Below are positions 8,786-16,139 of a DNA stretch of 44,758 bases, in pieces (position 1 is the stretch's first letter; each line of letters opens with the position of its first letter). The DNA is from DATJSN01 sp035504095 (GTDB taxonomy: Bacteria; Planctomycetota; Phycisphaerae; WQYP01): positions 1 through 44,758 of the forward strand of contig DATJSN010000058.1 in NCBI GenBank assembly GCA_035504095.1, written 5' to 3'. The position numbers and the translations under genes were made by a program. The notes beneath the pieces are model-generated. The model saw nothing but the letters and a program-made list of their open reading frames with translations. It ran no database searches and was not told where the DNA came from.

Positions 8786-9226
8786 TTATCGCTTTCCCAG
8801 CAACTCCAGCCGCTTTTTCGCTTCAAATTTTCTGATACCACGCACAACAAGGTACTTGGCAAGCTGGGCTTTTCTCGGCCATGTTTTTCCCGATTCCCAC
8901 AGGTAAATTGTCGGCCCCGATACGCCTATGAGTTTGCCATAATCGCCCGCGGAAAGGCCGAGTTTTTTACGATGTGTACGCAGCCCATCCGCGCGAAATC
9001 TGGCGCCGGCTATTTTTGAAACCTCCGGAGCAATTCCAACTCGTTTTTTTTCCTGCTTTTCAAGAAACGCCACCGTTTTCATGGCGCTGGCGAGTTGGCG
9101 TTTTAAAGCGGCAATATCCCGGCGATGTTGGGCCGTAAGGCGCCTGGTTTTCCTGGTTAAAGCATTGATTTCACGTCTGGCAAGACGGCGAATCTGATCG
9201 TTAACAACGGCAATAAAGGTCGGCAT
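8786..9226 (-). CDS. XRE-family helix-turn-helix regulator
   Basis: A 146-residue, strongly basic protein. The N-terminal half (about residues 10-60) is a charged helix rich in Arg, Lys and Ala (for example RREINALTRKTRR) that could form a coiled coil. The C-terminal part (about 80-135) contains an XRE-type HTH: LRTHRKKLGLSAGDYGKL, then IGVSGPTIYLWESGK, where the recognition helix is followed by the typical WE.GK turn. It should bind DNA as a local regulator; targets are unknown. ATG 9226 is preferred to an upstream TTG at 9250. It ends one base from the tRNA-Thr gene, tail to tail. Confidence 0.75.
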   Translation of the reverse strand: MPTFIAVVNDQIRRLARREINALTRKTRRLTAQHRRDIAALKRQLASAMKTVAFLEKQEKKRVGIAPEVSKIAGARFRADGLRTHRKKLGLSAGDYGKLIGVSGPTIYLWESGKTWPRKAQLAKYLVVRGIRKFEAKKRLELLGKR

Positions 9227-9314
9227 ACGCACAATTTCCCAAAACAACACTTATTTTTATTATCAACGTTTCATCATTCTTCACAATAAAAATTCTGCCT
9301 GCACCAGCGCACTT

Positions 9315-10502
9315 TTATATTTTGCGTGCAGGCTCCGATAATACCTTGTCCAGATAAACTTCAACTTTTTGAGCCCAAAGTAAACCATGTGCCTGCAATC
9401 CCTTTGCGTTCATATGTACGCCGTGCCGGTAAGCGGACCCCAGCGTGTCGGTATCCGGGCCGGGCAAAGCAACCCCGGAATCCCAAAGTGCTTTTTGAGC
9501 GCTGCGAATTGGTGCATTGGATGGATCACTCGGGCTATGATAGGTTGCCAGTGCGACAAACCACGGAAAAGTCCAACCTGCCTGCTGCTGCGAATCGTGA
9601 ATAATTTCGGTCATAAAGTTGGTGTATTGCTGAGGGGTTATGGATTGCGGCTGCTGATTGGCATCGGATTCTCCCTGGTGCCACAATACAGCGCGGAACC
9701 CATGCGGACCAAGTTCCTTGATGCGCTCCATAAGACCGTTAAATAATTCGCCCGTCGATTCATATTCGTGCGGACCAATCTGCCGGCATGAGCGCATGGT
9801 AGCAGGTGCAATATCGAAAGTTTGTCCCTGCGGCAGCCACTGCCGTACGCTTGTAGCGCCGCAACCAGTTGAAGCAATGCCGATGGGAACGTGGTATTTT
9901 TCCGCCAGAGCATCTCCAAAAGCCGGAATGAAGCTTCCTTTTTTGCTGCGATCCTGCACCCCGGGTTGCGGATCGTTAGCCGGAACCCAGGTGCGACCAT
10001 CGAAAGATGAAACCAGACCAGAGACGGATTTCTGAGGGAACTGCCCGTAATTGGTCGAATTGGATTGACCGGAAATAACAAACACCTCCCCTACGCCAAC
10101 TTGTGCAACAGTTACCGATGATTCGACGGTTTCATCCGGCAATTGCGCCTGAATATCCAACCGGTACCATCCACCGGCGGGCGCCTGGATTTTCTCACGG
10201 AAGGCGTGTGTGAATGAATCCACGGCAATCGGCCGCCAATTCGCAGCTAACGCACCCTGAAGGGGTTTGCCGGAGAACAGGTAAGCCAAGTGACCCTTAA
10301 AATTTCCTGCCACCTGCCCGGCGATCAGAATGGAACCTTGTGTCAGAGTTTGCCTTTGAAAAACCTCGAGATTCAACGGGGAAATAAGCAGGATTTTTAC
10401 CATTGACGGCTGAGTTTGTTGGGCCATCGACGGCGTCGCAATAATTGAGCCGAGAAACAAAGTAAATAAAATCAGACTCAAAGGGACGGGTTTTAATTTC
10501 AC
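9315..10502 (-). CDS. Secreted SASA-type carbohydrate esterase
   Basis: A 395-residue exported protein. From the GTG at 10502 the N-terminus is a classical signal peptide (VKLKPVPLSLILFTLFLGS, with a likely Ala-Gln cleavage after PSMA); a TTG at 10526 is the longest possible start. A beta-sandwich-like region follows, then an SGNH-type esterase domain: nucleophile motif FVISGQSNS (Ser at about 147), WHQGESDA, and near the C-terminus GVHMNAKGLQAHG with the catalytic His. This matches the sialate-O-acetylesterase/SASA family, which removes acetyl groups from polysaccharides, here in the periplasm or outside the cell. It lies between the XRE regulator and the pssA-like gene, all on the minus strand but with gaps of 56 bases or more. 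Confidence 0.85.
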   Translation of the reverse strand: MKLKPVPLSLILFTLFLGSIIATPSMAQQTQPSMVKILLISPLNLEVFQRQTLTQGSILIAGQVAGNFKGHLAYLFSGKPLQGALAANWRPIAVDSFTHAFREKIQAPAGGWYRLDIQAQLPDETVESSVTVAQVGVGEVFVISGQSNSTNYGQFPQKSVSGLVSSFDGRTWVPANDPQPGVQDRSKKGSFIPAFGDALAEKYHVPIGIASTGCGATSVRQWLPQGQTFDIAPATMRSCRQIGPHEYESTGELFNGLMERIKELGPHGFRAVLWHQGESDANQQPQSITPQQYTNFMTEIIHDSQQQAGWTFPWFVALATYHSPSDPSNAPIRSAQKALWDSGVALPGPDTDTLGSAYRHGVHMNAKGLQAHGLLWAQKVEVYLDKVLSEPARKI

Positions 10503-10558
10503 AACGAAGGTTCCGAATACAAACAATTTAGAAAATGATTTTCCGCCAAACGTCTATT

Positions 10559-11521
10559 TTACGGTGAATCATCGAGTTGCTCAATTTCCGGCTCTTCCAT
10601 CGGTTCCTTATGCCACAGCTTTCGCCACAACGCCCGAACCGGCGGGAAAAATGCGTATAGATAAATGACCACCAGCACCATTAATTGCGGCTGCCAAAGC
10701 ACCAACCAGAGCGCCAGCAGCAGGAAAACAACAAGCCTCACCACGTGGGCAAACGGCCGGTACCGTCTGAGGTATTGATTAATAACGTGATCGTAACTGA
10801 TCCGGCTGACCATAAGCGCGGAAAGCAGCAGGGTAATCAGCGGTAAGGCATAGGGAAACACGCTTTTACAAAACATGACTACGCCTGGCGGCACGTTAAA
10901 TGGTAATACGTGCGGAGATCCGGCCTGAATCGCTCCAAAGAAAATAACGCTGGCAGCGAGGACGCCGGCGGCGCCTGGTGAAGGCAATCCAAGAAAAATC
11001 ATGTGTGAATCGGGGTCATGGGTATTTGAAGTATTAAACCTCGCCAACCGCAACGCCGTGCAAGCCACGTAAATAGCCGCGGCAACCCAGCAAAATCTTC
11101 CTTCCAGATTTTCCGCCATCGGCCCGACTATTGCCGGCATGCCGGTATCGCCCGCGGAAAGAAGATAAAAAATGACTTTTAAACTCAAAAATGCCGGCAC
11201 AATTCCAAAGCTAACCACGTCGGCCAGAGAATCCAATTCGGCGCCAAAATCGCTGGTCGATCGCGCCAGCCTGGCCAGGCTTCCATCCAGCATGTCACAG
11301 ACCATAGCCGCAAAAATCAGATACGCGGCCAGTGAAAAATTAAATGGTAAAACACCAAGTGCTCCGGCAGGAACGTCCGCGGAGGTGTAAACCAACGCGG
11401 CAAAACCGCACAACAGATTGCCCAGCGTAAGCAACGTGGGTAAAACGGATATGCTACGCCGCTTTCGCTGCGCAGGTTGTAATGGCGGTTCTCTAAGCCA
11501 ATTTTTTTCGCTATATCCCAT
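10559..11521 (-). CDS. pssA: CDP-diacylglycerol-serine O-phosphatidyltransferase
   Basis: A 320-residue membrane protein containing the complete CDP-alcohol phosphatidyltransferase signature D-x2-DG-x2-AR-x8-G-x3-D-x3-D at residues 76-101 (DMLDGSLAR ... ELDSLAD). The first membrane segment begins with VLPTLLTLGNLLCGF, typical of the type II PssA branch, which makes phosphatidylserine from CDP-diacylglycerol and serine at the cytoplasmic face of the membrane. About eight hydrophobic segments are visible, with an acidic C-terminal tail. It is longer than minimal PssA (about 250 residues) because of the extra C-terminal segments. The start at ATG 11521 faces the divergent gene at 11648. A related CDP-alcohol enzyme cannot be fully excluded. 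Confidence 0.88.
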   Translation of the reverse strand: MGYSEKNWLREPPLQPAQRKRRSISVLPTLLTLGNLLCGFAALVYTSADVPAGALGVLPFNFSLAAYLIFAAMVCDMLDGSLARLARSTSDFGAELDSLADVVSFGIVPAFLSLKVIFYLLSAGDTGMPAIVGPMAENLEGRFCWVAAAIYVACTALRLARFNTSNTHDPDSHMIFLGLPSPGAAGVLAASVIFFGAIQAGSPHVLPFNVPPGVVMFCKSVFPYALPLITLLLSALMVSRISYDHVINQYLRRYRPFAHVVRLVVFLLLALWLVLWQPQLMVLVVIYLYAFFPPVRALWRKLWHKEPMEEPEIEQLDDSP

Positions 11522-11611
11522 GAATTTACCGCATTAACCTCAAATCAAGACCACACAATTGTAACCATCATAACAATATCGTCTCTTGTTCCAATACATC
11601 TATGATCAATT

Positions 11612-11640
11612 TTGACAATAGCGTTTGATGGACACATGAT
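11612..11640 (+). promoter_or_regulatory. Candidate sigma-70-like promoter giving a leaderless transcript
   Basis: A perfect TTGACA (11612-11617), a 17-base spacer and CATGAT (11635-11640, four of six matches to TATAAT). Transcription would start about seven bases further on, at or just before ATG 11648. This is inference from spacing alone. Confidence 0.4.
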
Positions 11641-11647
11641 TGGGAGA

Positions 11648-12403
11648 ATGAAAAAAAACGAAGATTCTTACGATTTTTCACAACGGTTATGGGATTCCGG
11701 CCAACGGTTGCTGATCGCCGGGCAATATATGGCGGCACGAAGAGAACTCGAAGCGGCCGAGCAACAGGCTTGGCGCCGCCGCGATGCTGTTTTGTTGTCC
11801 CGAATCTATCTGCCGCTTCTGGAGGCCTGCCGACAGATTCGTCAGCAGGCGTCTGGCGCTCTGATCGTTATCGCCGAACTCGATCAACCATCAAAACGAT
11901 TCATTCAGCCATTGCTTGATGCCGGTCAGGGAACGCTGATTTGTTCTGGACGCACAGCAATGCAGGTTTGCTCTCGATTGATGTTGATAGCCAGACAAAA
12001 CGGGCTATCGATCGAAACTTTGCTGCTCGGGCAAACAAGCGCGGAGACAAGAATATACAGCCTTGGCGCGCCGCACTACGCCGCAGGTTTGCCGGTTCTT
12101 TGGTCGCGCGATTTTTCCCATTTGATTGAGCCGGCAAGTCCCGAAAAACTTATTGTTCCGCTTCCCTGGCTTGGCAGCTATCAACCCGGTAATCCAGCGC
12201 ATACCGTGGCGCGCGAATCGCTTTTATTGGCGTGGGAAGCCCTGGCACTCAAAGAAATTCCGGAAAAAATCGAATCTCTTGGATTATGGCAGCAGATGGA
12301 TGTTTTGCGTTCCATTCGTCCAATTGATCCCGCCTGTGAACCCGTAGTTTTGCGTTTAATAGCACTGGCTGAACAAATCAGCCGCAGGGTTGAATCCTGT
12401 TAA
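11648..12403 (+). CDS. Hypothetical protein with TPR-like N-terminus
   Basis: A 251-residue protein I do not recognise. The N-terminal third (about residues 10-65) looks helical and TPR-like (GQYMAARRELEAAEQQAWRR, then LSRIYLPLLEACRQIRQQ). The middle (about 70-165) alternates strands and helices like a Rossmann-type fold (GALIVIAELDQP, GTLICSGRTAMQVCSRL, GLSIETLLLG). There is no signal peptide or membrane segment. I chose ATG 11648 because a promoter-like sequence ends eight bases before it; ATG 11636 and TTG 11612 are in the same frame. It is divergent from pssA and is followed by a 267-base gap. Confidence 0.65.
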   Translation: MKKNEDSYDFSQRLWDSGQRLLIAGQYMAARRELEAAEQQAWRRRDAVLLSRIYLPLLEACRQIRQQASGALIVIAELDQPSKRFIQPLLDAGQGTLICSGRTAMQVCSRLMLIARQNGLSIETLLLGQTSAETRIYSLGAPHYAAGLPVLWSRDFSHLIEPASPEKLIVPLPWLGSYQPGNPAHTVARESLLLAWEALALKEIPEKIESLGLWQQMDVLRSIRPIDPACEPVVLRLIALAEQISRRVESC

Positions 12404-12670
12404 AAATGATACCTAAGAGACTAAATATCATGAGCAGACCACCTTTGTATTCGAAATTAAATGCAAACCTTTGTCGCATATAAGAATAAAAGGCCTTAAG
12501 ATTAATAATTTATAAAGAAATCCATTTTACGCCCAACCCTGGGGACAACTTTACATTTTCTTAACACAACCTACCTGATTTATAAATAATCATGTCTTAT
12601 ATTCTTTGCACTGCTATCATTGCAAAGCAAATTTTTATTGTTGATACACGAGGGAAAGAGGATTACACGC
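12404..12670. other. AT-rich intergenic region before the PEP-CTERM nuclease-like gene
   Basis: No gene is supported here. The region is AT-rich and contains one inverted repeat (CTTTGCA at 12604-12610, TGCAAAG at 12621-12627) about 45 bases upstream of the next start codon; it could be an operator or a leader hairpin. A purine-rich GAGGGAAAGAGG precedes the start codon. Confidence 0.5.
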
Positions 12671-13876
12671 ATGAAGAAACTTCAGTGCCGCTCCGCCTTA
12701 CTTGCCGTTGTTTCTGCTGCCGCTGCGACCGCTGTGATGGTTTCTTGCCCAACCACCGCACATGCCTCAACAGTAAATCTCAGAATAGCTACTTACAACA
12801 TTGAAGCTGATATTGACAACGATACCGGTCCGCTTCCGGGACTACTCCCTGTGTTGGAGGGAATTGGAGAGGAAACGATCGGGAGCGATGCGGCACAACC
12901 CGTCGACATACTCGCCTTGGAGGAAACCACCAGCAAAACGGACACAATAGACCCGATTATAACTGATCTCAATAATTTCTACGGTTCTGCAGATGTCTAT
13001 GCCACCACACCCTCCAACTTCGAGCTATCGACGTCGGGTGGTGTTGTCGACGACGGCAATGGTCCCAATGACATAATCTATAACTCCAGTGTATTAAATC
13101 TTATCTCTTATACCGGAGTTGGATCGCCTGGAGGGTCGGGTCTTAATGCTGGTTTAGACCGGCAGATTGGGTTATATGAATTTCAACCCATAGGTGGCCT
13201 GGCATCGAGCGACTTTTATGTTTTTGTAAGTCATATGAAATCAAGTTCAAGCGGAAGCGAAACAACAGATGAAACTGATCGTAATGATGAAGCTCAGATT
13301 ATCAGAAATTATGAAGCGGCAAATCTTCCATCCACAGCTCGTGTGCTTTATACCGGAGATTTTAATGGCGATAGCGCCACCGATTCCTGGTTTGCAACCC
13401 TGACGAACGCCAGTCCTCCGACAGGCCCTACACAGGGAGGAGCTTTTGATCCGATCGCAACGACGGCTGACACGGCCAGTACGGAAGACTGGGATGAAAA
13501 TTCGAATGATCAAGGGAATGGCAATAGCATTCTTACCGAATCCGATACAGATATTCGTTACCGGGATGACCTTCAACTTATGACGCAGAACGTGCTGGAC
13601 GATCAAGCTGGGGGACTGGGATATGTAAACGGTACGTATCAAACATTTGGAAATAATGGAACCCAAGACCCTGAGGGAACTGTCGCAAATGAGACGTCTT
13701 TGCCGGGTTTGACCTCTTCCGAAAGCTCTACAGTCATCACCAATATACCAAAGGCCAGCGATCATTTTGCTGTGGTGGCGGATTACACCGATGTTGTTCC
13801 GGAGCCAACATCGTTGGGTCTTATTGCTTTTGGTGCAGTTGGATTGTTACTGCGCCGCACAAAAAAGAACGCCTGA
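12671..13876 (+). CDS. PEP-CTERM-anchored endonuclease/exonuclease/phosphatase family protein
   Basis: A 401-residue exported phosphodiesterase candidate. The signal peptide (MKKLQCRSALLAVVSAAAA) ends near AHA-S. The EEP fold follows with its active-site set apparently intact: Asn in RIATYNIEAD (about 43), Glu in DILALEET (about 84), His in VFVSHMKS (about 188), Asp and Asn in YTGDFNGD (about 230-232) and the final SDHF (about 363-366). The family cleaves phosphodiester or phosphomonoester bonds in nucleic acids, inositol phosphates or lipids; DNase activity is plausible but unproven. The C-terminus is a PEP-CTERM sorting signal (VPEPTSLGLIAFGAVGLLLR followed by RTKKN), so the protein should be sorted by an exosortase, none of which is in the window. 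ATG 12671 is chosen over 12620 for its signal peptide and purine-rich RBS. Confidence 0.87.
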   Translation: MKKLQCRSALLAVVSAAAATAVMVSCPTTAHASTVNLRIATYNIEADIDNDTGPLPGLLPVLEGIGEETIGSDAAQPVDILALEETTSKTDTIDPIITDLNNFYGSADVYATTPSNFELSTSGGVVDDGNGPNDIIYNSSVLNLISYTGVGSPGGSGLNAGLDRQIGLYEFQPIGGLASSDFYVFVSHMKSSSSGSETTDETDRNDEAQIIRNYEAANLPSTARVLYTGDFNGDSATDSWFATLTNASPPTGPTQGGAFDPIATTADTASTEDWDENSNDQGNGNSILTESDTDIRYRDDLQLMTQNVLDDQAGGLGYVNGTYQTFGNNGTQDPEGTVANETSLPGLTSSESSTVITNIPKASDHFAVVADYTDVVPEPTSLGLIAFGAVGLLLRRTKKNA

Positions 13877-13893
13877 ATCTATCAACCACTGCC

Positions 13894-13929
13894 ACAGTGT
13901 TTTCGCCAAATATCGCGGTAGAACACTGT
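13894..13929 (+). terminator. Possible hairpin after the PEP-CTERM nuclease-like gene
   Basis: Eight-base arms ACAGTGTT and AACACTGT enclose a 20-base loop, starting 18 bases after the stop codon. There is no T-run behind it, so this is at best a weak terminator or an mRNA 3'-end structure. Confidence 0.3.
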
Positions 13930-13939
13930 TGAACTTGAG

Positions 13940-13966
13940 GCGATTGGCAATATAGGATTGCCTCGC
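13940..13966 (+). promoter_or_regulatory. Hairpin directly before the OGT-like start codon
   Basis: GCGA-TT-GGCAAT, loop ATAGG, ATTGCC-TCGC forms a ten-pair stem with a two-base bulge that ends two bases before ATG 13969. No Shine-Dalgarno is visible; in an mRNA starting upstream this stem would occupy the ribosome-binding region. Confidence 0.4.
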
Positions 13967-13968
13967 TC

Positions 13969-16077
13969 ATGACTCAACTCACGACCCAACAGACCTTCGA
14001 GTTGGCGATTCAGCACCACCAGGCCGGGCGGTTGCACGAGGCCGAGCAGCTTTACCGGCAAATCCTGACCCAAGAGCCAAAACACATCCACGCGATGCAT
14101 CATCTGGGAATGCTTGCCCATCAGGCCGGACGCAATGACATCGCCGTGGATTTGCTTCGTCGCGTCCTCACCTTAGCCCCGAACTGGCCCGAAGCCCACT
14201 ATAATTTTGGCATTGCCCTGAACGACGTGGGACAGCTTGATGAGGCCATCGTCGCCTATCGCCAGGCCATCATGCTGCGACCTAACTACGCCGAAGCGCA
14301 CAACAATCTCGGCAATGCCCTCAAAGACAAGGGACAACTCGACCAGGCCATCGCCGCCTGTCGCCAGGCCATCATGCTGCGGCCTAACTACGCCACCGCA
14401 TATTGCAACCTCGGCATTGCTCTGGCAAACAAGGGACAACTCGACCAGGCCATTACCACCTTTCGCCAGGCCATCGAACTTAAGCCCAACTTCGTCCAAG
14501 CCCACTACAATCTCGGCAATGCTCTCAAAGACAAGGGACAACTGGATGAGGCCGTCGCCGCCTATCGCCAGGCCATTGCGCTTAATCCCGACAATGTCGA
14601 AGTCCACAATAATCTTGGCAATGTCCTCAAAGACAAGGGACAACTCGACCAAGCCGTCGCCGCCTATCGCCAGGCCATCGCGCTCAAGCCTGACAACGTC
14701 GAAGCCCACAGCAATCTCGGAAATGCGCTCAAAGACAAGGGACAATTCGATGAAGCCATCGCGGCTTATCGCACAACGCTGGCGCTTAAGCCCAATTACG
14801 TGTTCACTTACTGCAACCTTCTTTATTGTTTGCACTTTCATCCCGGCTATGACGCCGGGGCGATTTACGAGGAACACATCCGGTGGGATCGACTGTACGC
14901 CGCGCCGCTGAAACAATTTATTCAGCAGCACGCCAATGACCGTGACCCGGATCGCCGTTTAAAAATCGGCTATATCTCGCCCGATTTTCGGGAACATTCC
15001 GTCTCATACTTCATCGAAAATCTCCTGGCGTCGCATGACCCGGATCAGGTGGAAATATTCTGCTATGCCGAGTTGGCCAATCCCGATCAGGTCAGCAGGC
15101 GTCTGGAATCCAACTATATCAAGCTTGGTCATTGGCGCCGGATCACAGGCTGCTCGGATCAGCAGATTGCGGATATGATCCGTAACGATGGGATCGATAT
15201 TTTGGTCGATCTGGCCGGTCATACTGGCGGGAACCGGCTTCTGGTTTTGGCTCGCAAGCCCGCTCCAGTGCAGGTGACCTGGCTGGGTTATCTGAACACC
15301 ACCGGCCTGAGCGTCATGGATTACCGCTTCACCGACGCCTATGCCGATCCCCCGGGCGCGTCAGAAGAGTTTTATACCGAGCAACTGGTACGATTGGCGC
15401 CGACGTTTCTGTGTTATCGCCCGCCGGAAGCAGCGCCGCCATGCGCGCCCACGCCGGCATCAGACACGAGATACATCACCTTCGGCTGTTTCAACGCCTT
15501 GGCCAAGATCAACCGGGATGTGGTGGATTGTTGGGCGCAGATCATGCGGCAGCATCCGGAATCTAAACTGCAGGTCAAAAATAGGGGATTGTCGGATGCG
15601 GACGCCCGCCGGAGGCTCCAGGAAGAGTTCGCCGCCCGCGGCATCGATCCGAAGCGGCTGGATTTACGCGGTCACATTCCTTCAACGATCGAACACCTCC
15701 AACGATACAGCCAAATCGATATAGCACTGGATACGTTCCCCTATAACGGCACGACCACCACTTGCGAGGCGCTTTGGATGGGGGTTCCGGTGGTAACATT
15801 AGCCGGTCAAATGCACATGAGCCGGGTGGGCGTAAGCCTCCTTTCGAACGTGGGCTTACTGGAACTCATAGCCCAAACACCTCAGAAGTACGTGGAAATA
15901 GTCGTGCAACTCGCCGGCGATTTACCGAAACTCAGAGAACTTCGCCTAACGCTGCGCCGGCAGATGGAACAATCGCCATTAATGGACGCCCCGCGCTTCG
16001 CCCGGAACGTCGAGGCGGCCTATCGCGATATGTGGCGCAAGTGGTGCGGCGGCGGCGGCGAGAAAATAGAAAGTTGA
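13969..16077 (+). CDS. TPR protein with O-GlcNAc-transferase-like (GT41) domain
   Basis: A 702-residue cytoplasmic protein. Residues about 1-300 form eight or more TPR units, six of them 34 residues each and almost identical (for example GQLDEAVAAYRQAI). Residues about 320-695 match the catalytic domain of O-linked GlcNAc transferase: KIGYISPDFREHSV, LVDLAGHTGGNRL, PVQVTWLGYLNTTGLSVMDY, CFNALAKINRDV, and DTFPYNGTTTTCEALWMGVP followed by SRVGVSLLSNVG. Such enzymes transfer a sugar from a UDP donor to Ser or Thr of proteins picked up by the TPR groove. Bacterial donor and target are unknown. It is followed at 62 bases by a second TPR glycosyltransferase. No RBS is visible and a hairpin abuts the start. 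The final residues (GGGGEKIES) are encoded by a low-complexity repeat. Confidence 0.92.
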   Translation: MTQLTTQQTFELAIQHHQAGRLHEAEQLYRQILTQEPKHIHAMHHLGMLAHQAGRNDIAVDLLRRVLTLAPNWPEAHYNFGIALNDVGQLDEAIVAYRQAIMLRPNYAEAHNNLGNALKDKGQLDQAIAACRQAIMLRPNYATAYCNLGIALANKGQLDQAITTFRQAIELKPNFVQAHYNLGNALKDKGQLDEAVAAYRQAIALNPDNVEVHNNLGNVLKDKGQLDQAVAAYRQAIALKPDNVEAHSNLGNALKDKGQFDEAIAAYRTTLALKPNYVFTYCNLLYCLHFHPGYDAGAIYEEHIRWDRLYAAPLKQFIQQHANDRDPDRRLKIGYISPDFREHSVSYFIENLLASHDPDQVEIFCYAELANPDQVSRRLESNYIKLGHWRRITGCSDQQIADMIRNDGIDILVDLAGHTGGNRLLVLARKPAPVQVTWLGYLNTTGLSVMDYRFTDAYADPPGASEEFYTEQLVRLAPTFLCYRPPEAAPPCAPTPASDTRYITFGCFNALAKINRDVVDCWAQIMRQHPESKLQVKNRGLSDADARRRLQEEFAARGIDPKRLDLRGHIPSTIEHLQRYSQIDIALDTFPYNGTTTTCEALWMGVPVVTLAGQMHMSRVGVSLLSNVGLLELIAQTPQKYVEIVVQLAGDLPKLRELRLTLRRQMEQSPLMDAPRFARNVEAAYRDMWRKWCGGGGEKIES
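14230..14841 (+). repeat. Six tandem 102-bp units inside the OGT-like gene
   Basis: The string GGACAA/GGACAG recurs at 14230, 14332, 14434, 14536, 14638 and 14740, exactly 102 bases (34 codons) apart. Units are close at DNA level as well as protein level (shared AAAGACAAGGGACAA), so they can recombine. Long antisense open frames across this block are a by-product of the periodicity. Confidence 0.9.
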
Positions 16078-16133
16078 AAGTAGAAAATAGGGCACGGGAC
16101 ACTATAATCAGTGCCCTGTTCCCTGTACCCTAA
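16061..16133. repeat. Low-complexity intergenic element with GGGCAC hairpin
   Basis: A purine-rich run (GAAAATAGAAAGTTGAAAG and similar) that contains the OGT-like stop codon leads into an inverted repeat (AGGGCAC at 16089-16095, GTGCCCT at 16111-16117) and then CCCTGT/CCCTAA iterations. It looks like a dispersed simple repeat inserted at the gene end; no T-run follows the hairpin. Confidence 0.5.
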
Positions 16134-16139
16134 TATGCC

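Noticed and set aside
14173..14931. Antisense open frame of 252 codons with a periodic Val/Glu/Leu-Ser pattern
   Set aside because: It mirrors the 102-bp TPR repeats; the absence of stops is a by-product of the repeated sequence. A similar shadow exists at 16020-16493 and 16512-16835.
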